A stretch of 58,260 nt of DNA from UBA3263 sp964554335 (GCA_964554335.1 CAZKOF010000006.1:1-58260); one strand, 5' to 3'. Shown: positions 1 to 8,465, counted from the first letter of the stretch. Made by a program: numbers and translations. Notes: generated by a model from the sequence alone, not told the origin.

Positions 1-26
1 ACCTTAGGACAGAAAGTCCATAAGGT
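1..26 (-). terminator. Hairpin downstream of the ompH pair, possible terminator
   Basis: On the minus strand the two arms are ten base pairs long with one bulged base and a five-base loop (arms at 1-10 and 16-26). It lies about 35 bases beyond the stop of the last gene of the bamA/ompH operon. The window ends here, so a following T-run cannot be seen; a terminator is plausible but unproven. Confidence 0.35.
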
Positions 27-51
27 CCCGGGAATGGGTTTTAGCGTAATC

Positions 52-61
52 GGGGGGGGGG
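52..61. repeat. G10 homopolymer touching the ompH stop codon
   Basis: Ten consecutive G on the plus strand are ten C directly after the TAA stop (62-64) of the minus-strand ompH gene. A similar tract of nine follows the TAA of the DUF6242 gene at 5333-5341. Length variation would not change the protein, but could affect mRNA 3' structure. Confidence 0.85.
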
Positions 62-556
62 TTAGATGCCGAGCTTTGCTTTGACGTCGGCGGTAACGTC
101 GACAACGTCGGTTCCGGTGTAGACGGCGACACCGTCGGGGAAAATCATAGTGAAGCCTTTTTCGACGCCGACGGCTTTGATTGCGTTAACGATTTTTTCC
201 TGGATGGGGGCCATCAGGGTCTGCTGTTGGCGCTGGAGGTCTTGTTGAGCTTTCTGCTGGAAAGCCTGGATGCGCTGGTCGAGGTCCTGGATTTCCTGCT
301 GGCGGCGCTCTTTGATGGCTGCGGGGGTGTCTTCGGCAAGAGCCTGATATTCCTGTACTTTCTTGTTGATTTCTTCCATGAGCTTGCCATACTCGTCTTC
401 GTAGGTCTTCGAGGCTGCGGTGAATTGCTCTTCGGCGGTTTTAGCTTCGGGCATGAGGGTCATGACGTCCTGAGCGTTTACGACGCCGAATTTAGCCTGG
501 GCGAAAGCGCAGGTGGGGAGCATGATGGCGAGAGCCAGTAAGAGTTTCTTGATCAT
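62..556 (-). CDS. OmpH/Skp-family periplasmic chaperone (second copy)
   Basis: A 164-residue secreted protein. Residues 1-19 form a signal peptide ending at CAFA. The mature part starts with a short beta strand (KFGVVNAQDV), followed by a long charged, Gln/Lys/Glu-rich coiled-coil region (about 45-120) and a return strand (KGFTMIFPDG). This is the layout of Skp/OmpH holdases, which carry unfolded outer-membrane proteins across the periplasm to the BAM complex. It is the last gene of a run with bamA and another ompH-like gene, the usual Bacteroidota arrangement. A promoter-like sequence at 592-623 may give it separate transcription. Family assignment is strong; the client range is unknown. Confidence 0.9.
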   Translation of the reverse strand: MIKKLLLALAIMLPTCAFAQAKFGVVNAQDVMTLMPEAKTAEEQFTAASKTYEDEYGKLMEEINKKVQEYQALAEDTPAAIKERRQQEIQDLDQRIQAFQQKAQQDLQRQQQTLMAPIQEKIVNAIKAVGVEKGFTMIFPDGVAVYTGTDVVDVTADVKAKLGI

Positions 557-591
557 AGTCTTTATGGTTTTTGTTAAATTTTTTCAGTGCG

Positions 592-623
592 CAAAGATAG
601 TGATATTATTTTGAATAGCCAAG
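592..623 (-). promoter_or_regulatory. Possible promoter for the second ompH gene
   Basis: The minus strand reads CTTG, 20 bases, then TATCTTTG (592-599), close to the Bacteroidota sigma consensus TTTG-N20-TAnnTTTG. It lies 36 bases before the ATG at 556 and overlaps the 3' end of the upstream ompH gene, so it would be an internal operon promoter. Confidence 0.5.
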
Positions 624-1121
624 TTTGTTGAGGACTTCGTTGGAGATGTCGATTCGTGGCGACGCGTAGATGATGTTGGCCGAGGAGGCTCGGTCGAAGA
701 TTGTCTGGTAGCCTTTTTCTTCGGCAATTTTCTTGATGGCGTTGTAGATTTCGTCCTGAATGGGCTCCATGAGGCTCTGGCGCTTCTGATAGAGTTCTCC
801 TTCGGGTCCGAAGTATTTATATTTGAGGTCAGTCGCGGCTTTTTCGGCGTCGACGATCTCCTGCTCTTTAGATTTTTTCTGGGTGTCGGTCATGAAGACG
901 AGCTCGGACTGATAGTTCTTATAGAGGTTTTCGGCTTCGGCGTTCTTGGCCTCGACCTCGCGCTGCCAGCGTTGGGAGAGCTGGTTGAGCTGCTCGTTGG
1001 CCATTTCATACTGGGGGTAGTTCTTGAGGATGTATTCCATGTCGACGAGAGCATATTTCTGGGCGGCGACGCCGAGGGCCGAGCCGATGATGAGCGCCGC
1101 GATGATGAGCGATTTTTTCAT
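606..1121 (-). CDS. OmpH/Skp-family periplasmic chaperone (first copy)
   Basis: A 171-residue protein with a signal peptide (about residues 1-20, ending near GVAAQ), a first strand (KYALVDMEYIL), a long coiled coil (about 40-125) and a C-terminal strand (KGYQTIFDRA). It matches Skp/OmpH and is diverged from the copy just downstream, so the pair is an old duplication. It follows bamA by 73 bases on the same strand. By family knowledge it is a periplasmic holdase feeding beta-barrel precursors to BamA. Confidence 0.9.
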   Translation of the reverse strand: MKKSLIIAALIIGSALGVAAQKYALVDMEYILKNYPQYEMANEQLNQLSQRWQREVEAKNAEAENLYKNYQSELVFMTDTQKKSKEQEIVDAEKAATDLKYKYFGPEGELYQKRQSLMEPIQDEIYNAIKKIAEEKGYQTIFDRASSANIIYASPRIDISNEVLNKLGYSK

Positions 1122-1194
1122 GTCGGTTAAGTGGGTTAAGGTCGTTAATGAATTCAGGACTTTAATAATATAGACAATCGGGCCGGAAGAAAGT

Positions 1195-3825
1195 TTAGAA
1201 CTCCTGACCGAGGACGAAGTGGAAGTGAGAGCCGCCGCGGTTGCCGTAGGCGTCGTTGTCGAAGCCGTAGCCCCAGTCTACGCCCAAAAGTCCGACCATC
1301 GGGAGGTATACGCGGACACCGACGCCGGCGGAACGTTTGAGCTGGAAGGGGTTGAAGTCGCTGACGGAGGTCCAGGCGTTGCCGGCTTCGGCGAAGAGGA
1401 GGCCGTAGATAGTGGTTGTCGGCTGGAGGAGGAAGGGGAAGTGGAGTTCGACGCCGAAACGGGTATAGGCGTAGCCTTCGCTTCCGTAGGGGGTGAAGGC
1501 GCCGTTGTCGTAGCCACGCAGGGCAATGGTTTCGGTTGCGTAGGTGTAGGAGCCGCTCATGCCGTCACCGCCGACATAGAAAGTCTCAAAGGGGGTTTTC
1601 AGGTATTTGTTGTAGGAGCCGAGCAGGCCGAAGTCTGCGCGGGTCATCAGCACGAGGGTGTAGGTTCCGTTGGGGTTTATCAGCGGGGTGTAGGTCTTTG
1701 AGTGGAAGCGCAGTTTCCAGTATTCCACCCATTTGTAGCGCTCGGTGCGGGAGGATTCGGTTTCTTCGGCGGCGAGGGCTTCCCAGTTGCGTCCGGGCAT
1801 GAAGAGCGAGGCCGGGGGGGTCAGCTGGAGGTTGAGTTGGAAGGATGATCCGCTGCGGGTGAAGAGGGGGTTGTCGATGCTGTTGCGGGCCAGGGTGAGG
1901 CCGAGCACAATCGAGTTGGACGTGCCGTTGGAGAAATTGAAGAGATATTCCCAGTTTTTGAGGGAGTAGAAGTTATAGGTCAGCTCGGCGTTGAAGGTGA
2001 AGTAGTCATCGGGCCAGTTGAGGCGCTTGCCGAAGCCGACGGTGACGCCTGCCATTTGGAGGACCTTGTTGGGGTCATAGGCGTCCTGATAGGCGGTTGA
2101 GCTTCCGTAGCTGTCGTAGCCGTAACCATAACCATAGCCGTAGCTGTAGTTATACATGTTGTTGAGGTAGTTTTTGTTGTAGAAGCTCGAGGAGATGCCG
2201 GTCTGGCGCGAATAATAGCCGGTTACGGAGAATGCGTTGGGTCGCTTTCCGCCGAACCAGGGGTCGAGGAAGCTGACTTGGTAGGCCTGGTAGTAGCGGG
2301 CGTTGGTCTGGACGCTCAGCGAGAATGTCTGTCCGTCGCCTTGGGGAATGAGGCCTTTGTAGGTCTTGGGGTGGAAGAGGTTCTTGATTGAGAAGTTGGT
2401 GAATTTGAGGCCGACTTTGCCGATGAGTCCGCTCTGGCCCCAGCCGAGCGAGAGTTCAATCTGGTCGTTGGCTTTCGAGGTGAGGTTCCAGTTGATGTCG
2501 ACGGTGCCGTCTTCCTGGTTGGGTTGCACGTCGGGCGATACGGTCTCGGGGTCGAAGTGGCCCATCTGCATGATTTCGCGGGCGGAGCGCATGAGGGCGT
2601 CGCGGTTGAAGAGGTCGCCGGGGCGGACGCGCAGTTCGCGGCGCACGACTTTTTCATACAGTCGGTCGTTGCCGTTGATGTTGACGGCGTTGATGCGGGC
2701 CTGAGGGCCTTCGATGACCTGGAGTTCGAGGTCGATGGAGTCGCCCTCGATGTGGCGGTCGACGGGGGTGATGTTGGTGAAGATGTAGCCCTGGTTGTAG
2801 TAGGCGTTGCCGACGGCGTCTTCATCTTCGCGCAGGCGTTTGTTGAGCATCTTTTCGTTGAAGACGCCGCCGGGCTTGATGTCGAGGACCTCCTGAAGGC
2901 GGTCGCTCTGGTAAACCGTGTTGCCGACCCAGTTGATCGAGCGGAGGTAGTATTGCTTGCCTTCTTCGAGGGTGATATAGATGTCGACCTTTCCGTTTTT
3001 GGGGTTGGGCACGACGCTGTCGGCCACGATGACTGCGTCGCGGTAACCGTGTTCGTTATATTTTTCGAGAATGCGTTCGAGGTCGGCTTCGTAGTCGGCT
3101 TCGGTGAATTTTTTCTGGCTGAAGAGTTTTATGAGGTCTTTGTTGATGTTTGTCTTCTTCATTGCGTTTCGCAGGGAGCGGTCGGAGAAGACGTTGTTGC
3201 CGGTGAAGTTGATTGAGTTGACTTTCACCTTGTTGCTTCGGTCAACGTTGATTTTTACAATCTGTTCGTTGGGAGCGTCGAGGGCGTCGATGAGGTCGAC
3301 GCGGACGTTGGCGTTGTTGAAGCCTTTTTCCTTATAGTAGTCTTGAATCGTTTTGATGACGACGTCGATGATATTCCGGGTGATCTGGTTGCCGGCCATC
3401 AGGTGGAGGCGCTGCTGTATGTCTTCGCGCTCGTTCTTTTTCATGCCGTTATATTCGACGCTGCGGATTCTGGGTTGCTGGCGCAGGTCGTAGACAAGCC
3501 ATGCCTCTGTTCCGACGGTTTTTTCAACGCGGATTTTCACCTGCGAGAATAGTCCCTGGCTCATCATGCGCTTGGCGGCATTGGTTATTTCGGTTCCGGG
3601 GATTTCAATTCGCTCGCCGATGTTCAGGCCGGCGTAGTTCTGGATAACCTGGGGCGAATAGTTCGGGGCGCCGGTGACTTCGATGCCTGCAATGGTGTAG
3701 GTGCGGGGCACACCGTTGTAGATGACCTTCGGGGAGGCCACGGTGTCGGTCGGCGTCTGTGCGGCGGCGATTGCGGGGAGCAGCAGGGCCGGGAGGATTA
3801 GCGTCAGGAGTCTGTTTATAAGCAT
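1195..3825 (-). CDS. bamA: BamA, outer membrane protein assembly factor
   Basis: An 876-residue Omp85-family protein. Residues 1-22 are a signal peptide. About residues 40-460 hold the tandem POTRA repeats, with typical segments such as VNSINFTGNNVFSDRSLR and INAVNINGNDRLYEKVVR. The rest is the C-terminal 16-strand barrel ending in the aromatic FHFVLGQEF. Near residues 560-580 a Tyr/Gly-rich stretch (YGYGYGYGYDSYG) looks like a low-complexity extracellular or periplasmic loop. BamA is the core of the machine that folds and inserts outer-membrane beta barrels. It sits 9 bases after uppS and 73 bases before ompH, so cotranscription is likely. Confidence 0.97.
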   Translation of the reverse strand: MLINRLLTLILPALLLPAIAAAQTPTDTVASPKVIYNGVPRTYTIAGIEVTGAPNYSPQVIQNYAGLNIGERIEIPGTEITNAAKRMMSQGLFSQVKIRVEKTVGTEAWLVYDLRQQPRIRSVEYNGMKKNEREDIQQRLHLMAGNQITRNIIDVVIKTIQDYYKEKGFNNANVRVDLIDALDAPNEQIVKINVDRSNKVKVNSINFTGNNVFSDRSLRNAMKKTNINKDLIKLFSQKKFTEADYEADLERILEKYNEHGYRDAVIVADSVVPNPKNGKVDIYITLEEGKQYYLRSINWVGNTVYQSDRLQEVLDIKPGGVFNEKMLNKRLREDEDAVGNAYYNQGYIFTNITPVDRHIEGDSIDLELQVIEGPQARINAVNINGNDRLYEKVVRRELRVRPGDLFNRDALMRSAREIMQMGHFDPETVSPDVQPNQEDGTVDINWNLTSKANDQIELSLGWGQSGLIGKVGLKFTNFSIKNLFHPKTYKGLIPQGDGQTFSLSVQTNARYYQAYQVSFLDPWFGGKRPNAFSVTGYYSRQTGISSSFYNKNYLNNMYNYSYGYGYGYGYDSYGSSTAYQDAYDPNKVLQMAGVTVGFGKRLNWPDDYFTFNAELTYNFYSLKNWEYLFNFSNGTSNSIVLGLTLARNSIDNPLFTRSGSSFQLNLQLTPPASLFMPGRNWEALAAEETESSRTERYKWVEYWKLRFHSKTYTPLINPNGTYTLVLMTRADFGLLGSYNKYLKTPFETFYVGGDGMSGSYTYATETIALRGYDNGAFTPYGSEGYAYTRFGVELHFPFLLQPTTTIYGLLFAEAGNAWTSVSDFNPFQLKRSAGVGVRVYLPMVGLLGVDWGYGFDNDAYGNRGGSHFHFVLGQEF

Positions 3826-3834
3826 GGGCTGATG

Positions 3835-4593
3835 TTAGAGCGAATTTATGACTTGGTCGCCGGTCAGGCCGAAGCGGCGCTGGCGATTTTGATACGTTAT
3901 GATTGCGTCGGCCAGTTGCTCCTTGCCGAAGTCGGGCCAGTAGAGCGGGGTAAAGTAGAGTTCGCTGTAGGCGAGTTGCCAGAGCAGGTAGTTGGAGATC
4001 CGGAAGTCGCCTCCGGTTCTTATGAGCAGGTCGGGGTCGGGCATCCCGGGCATTGCGAGAGCTTCGCCGACGGTGTTGTCGGTGATTTCGTCGGGGTTGA
4101 TTTCGCCGTCGGCGGCCCGGCGGGCAATCTTTTTCACGGCGTTGGTGATTTCCCAGCGTCCGGAGTAGCTGATTGCGAGGTTCAGGGTCAGGCCCGAGCA
4201 GCGGGCGGTGGCGTCGATGCCGCTTTGCAGACACTCGACTGTTTCGCGGGGCAGGCGTTCGAGGTCGCCCATGATTGTCAGGCGCACGTTGTTGCGCACG
4301 AGGTTGTCGGTTTCGCGCGCGATTGCAATGCCTACCAGCGCCATCAGGGCGTCGACCTCGGCTTGGGGGCGGTTCCAGTTTTCGGTCGAGAAGGTATAGA
4401 GCGTCAGCCACTTGATGCCGATTTCCGAGGCGGCTTCAGTGATTTCGTGGACGATGTCGACGCCTTTGACGTGGCCTTCGGAGCGGTCGAGATTGCGTTC
4501 GCGGGCCCAGCGACCGTTGCCGTCCATGATGATGGCGATGTGGGCGGGCAGGCGTGTTGCGTCGATTTCGCGGAGTTTATCGGTGTATGACAT
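3835..4593 (-). CDS. uppS: Undecaprenyl (isoprenyl) diphosphate synthase
   Basis: A cis-prenyltransferase of 252 residues that adds isopentenyl units to farnesyl diphosphate to make the C55 lipid carrier for peptidoglycan and O-antigen. The N-terminal motif HIAIIMDGNGRWA contains the catalytic Asp (about D24). Also present are TLYTFSTENW and the C-terminal RTGGDFRISNYLLWQLAYSE substrate-binding segment. The ATG at 4593 is chosen over an in-frame ATG at 4644, because the shorter start fits the family N-terminus and avoids overlap with the upstream gene ending at 4617. It lies between the DUF6089 gene and bamA, a common Bacteroidota order. Confidence 0.97.
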   Translation of the reverse strand: MSYTDKLREIDATRLPAHIAIIMDGNGRWARERNLDRSEGHVKGVDIVHEITEAASEIGIKWLTLYTFSTENWNRPQAEVDALMALVGIAIARETDNLVRNNVRLTIMGDLERLPRETVECLQSGIDATARCSGLTLNLAISYSGRWEITNAVKKIARRAADGEINPDEITDNTVGEALAMPGMPDPDLLIRTGGDFRISNYLLWQLAYSELYFTPLYWPDFGKEQLADAIITYQNRQRRFGLTGDQVINSL

Positions 4594-4616
4594 TGCTTTT
4601 CTCTGTGTGTGGCCGG

Positions 4617-5327
4617 TTAATCTTGGTAGTGGCAAGTTTCGCATCGCTTGCCGAATTCATATGTGATGCTGATGAGTATGTTGGAATACCAGTCGGTGTT
4701 TTTTGCGAAACTGCTTTTGATTTCCTGAAGGTCGGAGAGGTTGCCGTCGAGCTTGTCGCCGAATGTCTTGGTCATGGCGAATTCGGCGGTGAGGTTCAGG
4801 CGTTCGCGGAGTTTGAACTTGAATCCGACGGCCATCGGGATGATGAAAGAGCCGTTGACATTGCCGTCGCAGGTCGAAAGAGCGCCGCCGACTCCGACTG
4901 CGATGTAGGGGGTCCAGCGCTTTAGCCGCTTGAACGTTTCGCCCATTCCGTAGGGAAGGAAGTTGAATTCGCCGCGGAAGTCGAGGCCGTAGGCGGTAGA
5001 TGAGAATTTGTAGTCCTGAAGGCCGGGAAACTTATTGCTGAACTGGGCGGAGTTGCCCCGGAGGCCTTCGGTGGTGAATGCCGTGCGCAGGGCCCAGCGG
5101 GAGTCGATTATGTAGCGGAAGCCGGCCTGAGCCGCAAAGCCGGGGTTGCGGAGCATGTTGGTCTGGTTGACGTCGCCGAGGTAGCCGCTCATGCCGGCGC
5201 CGGCGCCGAGGTCGAACTTATAAGATGTTTCCTGAGCTCCGGACCGGAGGGCGCAGATGAGCAGCAGCGCCAGAAGCCTCAGGCTCCGGGCGGCGCGACG
5301 TGATTTCGGTGTGCTCTCTGCGTACAT
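4617..5327 (-). CDS. DUF6089-type outer-membrane beta-barrel protein
   Basis: A 236-residue protein with an N-terminal signal peptide (hydrophobic LRLLALLLICALRSGAQ, unusually long basic start) and a series of amphipathic strands typical of a small 8-stranded barrel. One is KFDLGAGAGMSGYLGDVNQT, a hallmark start of the DUF6089 family, and the protein ends ISITYEFGKRCETCHYQD. In many Bacteroidota this gene precedes uppS and bamA, as here. The function is not known; a structural or assembly-linked outer-membrane role is inferred from context. The ATG is directly preceded by a C9-A6 run that fills the 14-base gap after the DUF6242 gene. Confidence 0.8.
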   Translation of the reverse strand: MYAESTPKSRRAARSLRLLALLLICALRSGAQETSYKFDLGAGAGMSGYLGDVNQTNMLRNPGFAAQAGFRYIIDSRWALRTAFTTEGLRGNSAQFSNKFPGLQDYKFSSTAYGLDFRGEFNFLPYGMGETFKRLKRWTPYIAVGVGGALSTCDGNVNGSFIIPMAVGFKFKLRERLNLTAEFAMTKTFGDKLDGNLSDLQEIKSSFAKNTDWYSNILISITYEFGKRCETCHYQD

Positions 5328-5332
5328 TTTTT

Positions 5333-5341
5333 GGGGGGGGG
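5333..5341. repeat. G9 homopolymer between two operon genes
   Basis: Nine G on the plus strand. On the coding strand the order is TAA stop of the DUF6242 gene, nine C, six A, then TG of the next gene's ATG. The tract therefore fills the intercistronic spacer in front of the DUF6089 start codon. Slippage could change the spacing between stop and start. Confidence 0.85.
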
Positions 5342-6778
5342 TTATTGCAGTGGTTTGAACGTCAGCCGGTTGATGACGCCTACGCGGACTTCGCGCAGGA
5401 GTTTGCCCGAGGCGTCATAGCCTCCGAACATGTAGACATAGGGGGCGTCCCATTCGGTTATCGGGCTGATTGCCCGCGACGCGGTGAAAGTGTGGTCGCT
5501 AAGAAGCACCGAGGCGCTGCAACGCGGGGCGACTTCGGCGGGAAGCTGGAGGTCGTCGGGGGCTTCGGACCAGTTCACGCCGTTGTCGAGCGAGACGTAG
5601 ACGCGGTCGTTGATTGTACCGTCGGCCAGGGTGCCTCCGAGGGCGAACCAGGCGCTCTGCTTGTTGACCAGGTAGGTGGTTGTGTTGACCTTGAACGTGA
5701 AGTAGGGGAACAGGGTCATGTTGGCGGCGGCCGGGAGCATGCGGGTCTGCATCAGCCCGCTGAGCTGCATCCAGTTGGCGCCGTCAAAGCCCCAGGCGTT
5801 GCTGCTCAGGGCGCCGGATGCGTCGCGGCCGCCGACGAAGAGTGCCATCGGGGCGATTGCCCAGTCGTTGGTGAAGGTCCACATCCGCGAGGTCTCGCTG
5901 ACGGGCATGCCTTCCGGCAGGTCGCCGCTGCGCCCGGAGGGGTAGGAGTGCCATTTGTTCTCTTTGAGTCCGATGACCTGATCGGCATAGGCGCCATAGA
6001 GGTGGGTCCAGCCGGTGGCGGCTTCGGTCCAGTCAACACCGTTGGCCGAGGTCAGCAGCGAGCCGGAGGCCGTCAGCAGGTAGAGGGCGTCGGAGCTTGC
6101 ACAGAGGGAGTTGATGTCGGCATCGGCCGGGAGGTCTACGACCGTGATGTCTGATTCGGTCGCGGCGGGCGAGTCGCTGACGTAAATCTTGGTGTCAGAC
6201 GTGCCGCGCGCAAGAGTGTAGACCTTGCCGTTGAGTTCTACGGTTTGAGATTCTTTCAATCCGGGCATTCCCGCGGAGGGTAGGGTGAAAGTTTCGGTTG
6301 ACCATTGCAGCGAGTCGGGATTGCATTGGTGAACGTTGACTTTGACCGAATAGATGCGCTCGTGCTCGCCGTTATAGGAGGTTACGCTCATCCAGACCCC
6401 CTGAGCCGAGGTGAAATTTATGGAGTCGGAGGTGGTGACGGTTACGTTATTGCCATCTTCGAGGCTCGGCATGGTGATGCTGATTGAGGCGGAGAGCTGG
6501 GTGGTTACGTTGACAACGAGCTTGCGCACGTCAGTGCCCCACGGGAGCGAGTCTGCATTGAAAATCTCGGCTTTGACCTGGTCTATAGAGAAGAATACGG
6601 AGTCGAGGTTTTCGAGGATGTTATCATTCGATTTGATGTTGAAGCTTGATACTAAGGTGCTTGAGTCGTAGTCGAGGGCGTAGTCGGTGGTGTCCGTCTC
6701 TTCGTCGTTCTTGCACGAGGAGAAGAGCAGCGGCAGGGTCGCTGCCGGAATTATGAGCTTCGTGATGGATAGTTTCAT
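5342..6778 (-). CDS. DUF6242-type lipoprotein (Kelch/BNR-like)
   Basis: A 478-residue predicted lipoprotein. The signal peptide ends in a lipobox (LLFSSCKND, Cys about 22) followed by acidic residues. Residues about 30-150 form an Ig-like beta domain found in the DUF6242 family (SFNIKSNDNILENLDSVFFS). The rest reads as a propeller-like repeat region with Trp- and Asp-containing blades (SLDNGVNWSEAPDD, SANGVDWTEAATGW, FGGYDASGKLLREV). The substrate is unknown; a surface or periplasmic binding role is inferred. It is the first gene of the run into DUF6089-uppS-bamA and has a -7 element at 6805-6812. Confidence 0.75.
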   Translation of the reverse strand: MKLSITKLIIPAATLPLLFSSCKNDEETDTTDYALDYDSSTLVSSFNIKSNDNILENLDSVFFSIDQVKAEIFNADSLPWGTDVRKLVVNVTTQLSASISITMPSLEDGNNVTVTTSDSINFTSAQGVWMSVTSYNGEHERIYSVKVNVHQCNPDSLQWSTETFTLPSAGMPGLKESQTVELNGKVYTLARGTSDTKIYVSDSPAATESDITVVDLPADADINSLCASSDALYLLTASGSLLTSANGVDWTEAATGWTHLYGAYADQVIGLKENKWHSYPSGRSGDLPEGMPVSETSRMWTFTNDWAIAPMALFVGGRDASGALSSNAWGFDGANWMQLSGLMQTRMLPAAANMTLFPYFTFKVNTTTYLVNKQSAWFALGGTLADGTINDRVYVSLDNGVNWSEAPDDLQLPAEVAPRCSASVLLSDHTFTASRAISPITEWDAPYVYMFGGYDASGKLLREVRVGVINRLTFKPLQ

Positions 6779-6804
6779 TCTGATTTGCAGTAATTATCAA
6801 CGTG

Positions 6805-6812
6805 CAAAGTTA
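6805..6812 (-). promoter_or_regulatory. -7 promoter element upstream of the DUF6242 gene
   Basis: The minus strand reads TAACTTTG, an exact match to the Bacteroidota -7 consensus TAnnTTTG, 26 bases before the ATG. No clear TTTG is seen 19-21 bases upstream, so the -33 part is weak. Confidence 0.5.
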
Positions 6813-6885
6813 ATAATTATCCCCCAAACTCCCTCTCAATTTTATATTTTTAACGCTCTAAGGCGGTTTCGGGTTCTACAAATTC

Positions 6886-7042
6886 GCTGCGGAGCAGCTT
6901 AAAGGCGCATAGCGCCGACAACCTTTATTAGCCCGAGGCAAAGACCGCGTGAGCGGTCGCGGCCCGGGGAGTGTCCGGCGTGTCGCGCAGCTACGCAGCT
7001 CAGTGGAGAAAGCACGAAAACTCAACTAAGCCGCATCGCGGC
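6886..7042 (+). repeat. Five-hairpin composite repeat, copy 1
   Basis: The 451-base gap between the DUF6242 gene and the barrel gene at 7230 holds this element. Core 6886-6969: H1 GCTGC/GCAGC, H2 GGCGC/GCGCC, the single-stranded ACCTTTATTAGCC, then stem H3 (CCCGAGGC with GCCCGGGG, two mismatches) enclosing H4 ACCGC-gtga-GCGGT. A longer spacer than in other copies leads to H5 GCCGC-atc-GCGGC at 7030-7042. H5 faces the 3' end of the upstream (minus-strand) gene. Confidence 0.8.
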
Positions 7043-7079
7043 GTAACAAAAATTGCGGGCAGCAATCAGTTTCGCCGCA

Positions 7080-7112
7080 GGCGCTATGCGCCTCCCCCGC
7101 CGCTGATGCGGC
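7080..7112 (-). repeat. Partial copy of the five-hairpin repeat (H2-H1 only)
   Basis: GGCGC-tat-GCGCC, five bases, then GCCGC-tgat-GCGGC. This matches the H2-H1 end of the element as it appears at 57878-57904, in minus orientation, without the H3-H5 part. It looks like a truncated partner of copy 1. Confidence 0.6.
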
Positions 7113-7229
7113 AGCATACACGGCGAGACCGACATGGTTCGCCGAGTTGCCGGGCGGAGGATATAAAGCGGCGCCGGACGGACAACCTCACGGTAATCCG
7201 ACGCCTTTCATTCAAGTATGATTATTTTT

Positions 7230-7928
7230 TTAGAATACGAAGCCGAGGCCGATGTTGAAAGTTTGGGAGTTGACTTTGTTTTTCTTGTACTTCCAAGCGG
7301 GGATGAAGTCGGTTCCGTAGTTCAGACCGATGAAGAATTTGTTGAACTCGAAGTCCACGCCGAGGTGCCAGCCGAGCTGGAAGCGGTTCCAGGTGTAGTC
7401 ACTGCCGCCCATATCGTCGGAACTGAAGAGGTTGATCCATACTGATTTCCCTTCGCCGTAGTATTCGTGGTCATATTCTAAAAGGTTGATTTTGAAGTTC
7501 AGGCCGATAAAGGGCTTGATGGCAAAAAAGTCAGCTATTTGGAAACGGTATGCGAAGTTGACGGGAACTGCGAGGTCAAAAACATGATATTTGTTTTTAA
7601 CGTAATCGTTTGAGGTATCTTCCTTGCCTGTGCCGTAGTGGATGTCTGCACCGAACTCAACGAACATCGGCAGCGACTTCGAAACGCTGAAGCCGTGGAG
7701 GTATTTGAACTGGAAGCCGTTGGTGTTGACTGGATCAGGGTCGTCGTTGCCTTCGTATTTGGGCGAGAATTTCTCCAGCGTGTAGTAGAATCCGAGCAGG
7801 TCATAGTCATGGATGGGGTTTTCGGCAACTACTACTTGTTTTGTGAATGTTGTGGAGCGCACGATTTGGGCGGCGGCGGGGGCGGCTGCCAGCGTGAGCA
7901 TCAAAAAGGGAAGAATGAGTTTTTTCAT
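7230..7928 (-). CDS. Outer-membrane beta-barrel protein
   Basis: A 232-residue protein with a clean signal peptide (MKKLILPFLMLTLAAAPAAAQ) and alternating aromatic/polar strands (FQFKYLHGFSVS, FVEFGADIHYGTG, FAYRFQIADFFAIKPFIGLNFKINL). It ends in a strand with terminal Phe (FNIGLGFVF), the usual BAM recognition signal. This is the general porin-like/OmpW-like small barrel fold of Bacteroidota. Cargo and function cannot be read from the sequence. It follows the secreted-protein gene at 7965 by 36 bases and is probably cotranscribed with it. Confidence 0.8.
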   Translation of the reverse strand: MKKLILPFLMLTLAAAPAAAQIVRSTTFTKQVVVAENPIHDYDLLGFYYTLEKFSPKYEGNDDPDPVNTNGFQFKYLHGFSVSKSLPMFVEFGADIHYGTGKEDTSNDYVKNKYHVFDLAVPVNFAYRFQIADFFAIKPFIGLNFKINLLEYDHEYYGEGKSVWINLFSSDDMGGSDYTWNRFQLGWHLGVDFEFNKFFIGLNYGTDFIPAWKYKKNKVNSQTFNIGLGFVF

Positions 7929-7964
7929 TTTTAGTGTGATGAATTTGGTTTCTATTACAGAGAT

Positions 7965-8465
7965 TTATTTGCGGTCTTTGCTCTCGACGGTTTCCTGGAA
8001 TGCCGCGGGGTAGACAATGTGAATCATGTCGAGGTCGACTTTCTCCTTGCCGAGGGCGCGGAAGTTGGTGTAGTTTGCGGGGAAGCCGGAGATTTCTATA
8101 ATCAGGCGTTTGTTGTTGTCGGCCGAAACGTAGGAGTTGAAAAGCGGCTCAACGATTACGTCGGCCTTCTCTTTTTGAGTGAACTGGAAGAGTGCGCGCT
8201 TCTTGAGGTTCGAGAACTCGGCCTCGGTCATGGTGTCGAGCGATTTGATGATGAAGTCGGTTTGGAATGATGTGCGCGAGGCGTTGGCTCCATACTTCAT
8301 ATTGAGGTCGCAGACCATCGGGTTTACGAATACTCGCAGCTCGGGTTGACTGATGTGGGTTTCCGTGTCCTGAAAGAGGAGCAGGCTGCCATTGTCCTGG
8401 GCTGCGGTGCCGAAGGTCGAAACCATGGCGGCGATTGCCGGGAGCATAATGGGCTTAAGGTTCAT
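7965..8465 (-). CDS. Small secreted protein of unknown function
   Basis: A 166-residue protein with a signal peptide (cleavage near GTAAQ) and no lipobox. The body holds a repeated-looking pattern known from several small Bacteroidota secreted proteins: ADVIVEPLFNSYVS, then IIEISGFPANYTNFRAL (compare the common G-[FY]-[PA]-A-x-Y-x-N-F-R signature). I do not recognise a named family with confidence. It lies first in a two-gene unit with a barrel protein, and its 5' leader follows the terminator of the candidate RNA at 8568-8863. Confidence 0.65.
   Translation of the reverse strand: MNLKPIMLPAIAAMVSTFGTAAQDNGSLLLFQDTETHISQPELRVFVNPMVCDLNMKYGANASRTSFQTDFIIKSLDTMTEAEFSNLKKRALFQFTQKEKADVIVEPLFNSYVSADNNKRLIIEISGFPANYTNFRALGKEKVDLDMIHIVYPAAFQETVESKDRK

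Noticed and set aside
2524..3216. Long plus-strand open frame opposite bamA
   Set aside because: GC-rich coding DNA opens antisense frames; the minus-strand frame has clear BamA domains.
6886..7112. CRISPR array
   Set aside because: The repeated units are short hairpins at irregular spacing with no unique spacers of constant length, and no cas genes are present.
6971..7258. Open frame of 95 codons on the plus strand
   Set aside because: It runs through copy 1 of the hairpin repeat, its partial partner and the 3' end of the barrel gene; composition is not protein-like.
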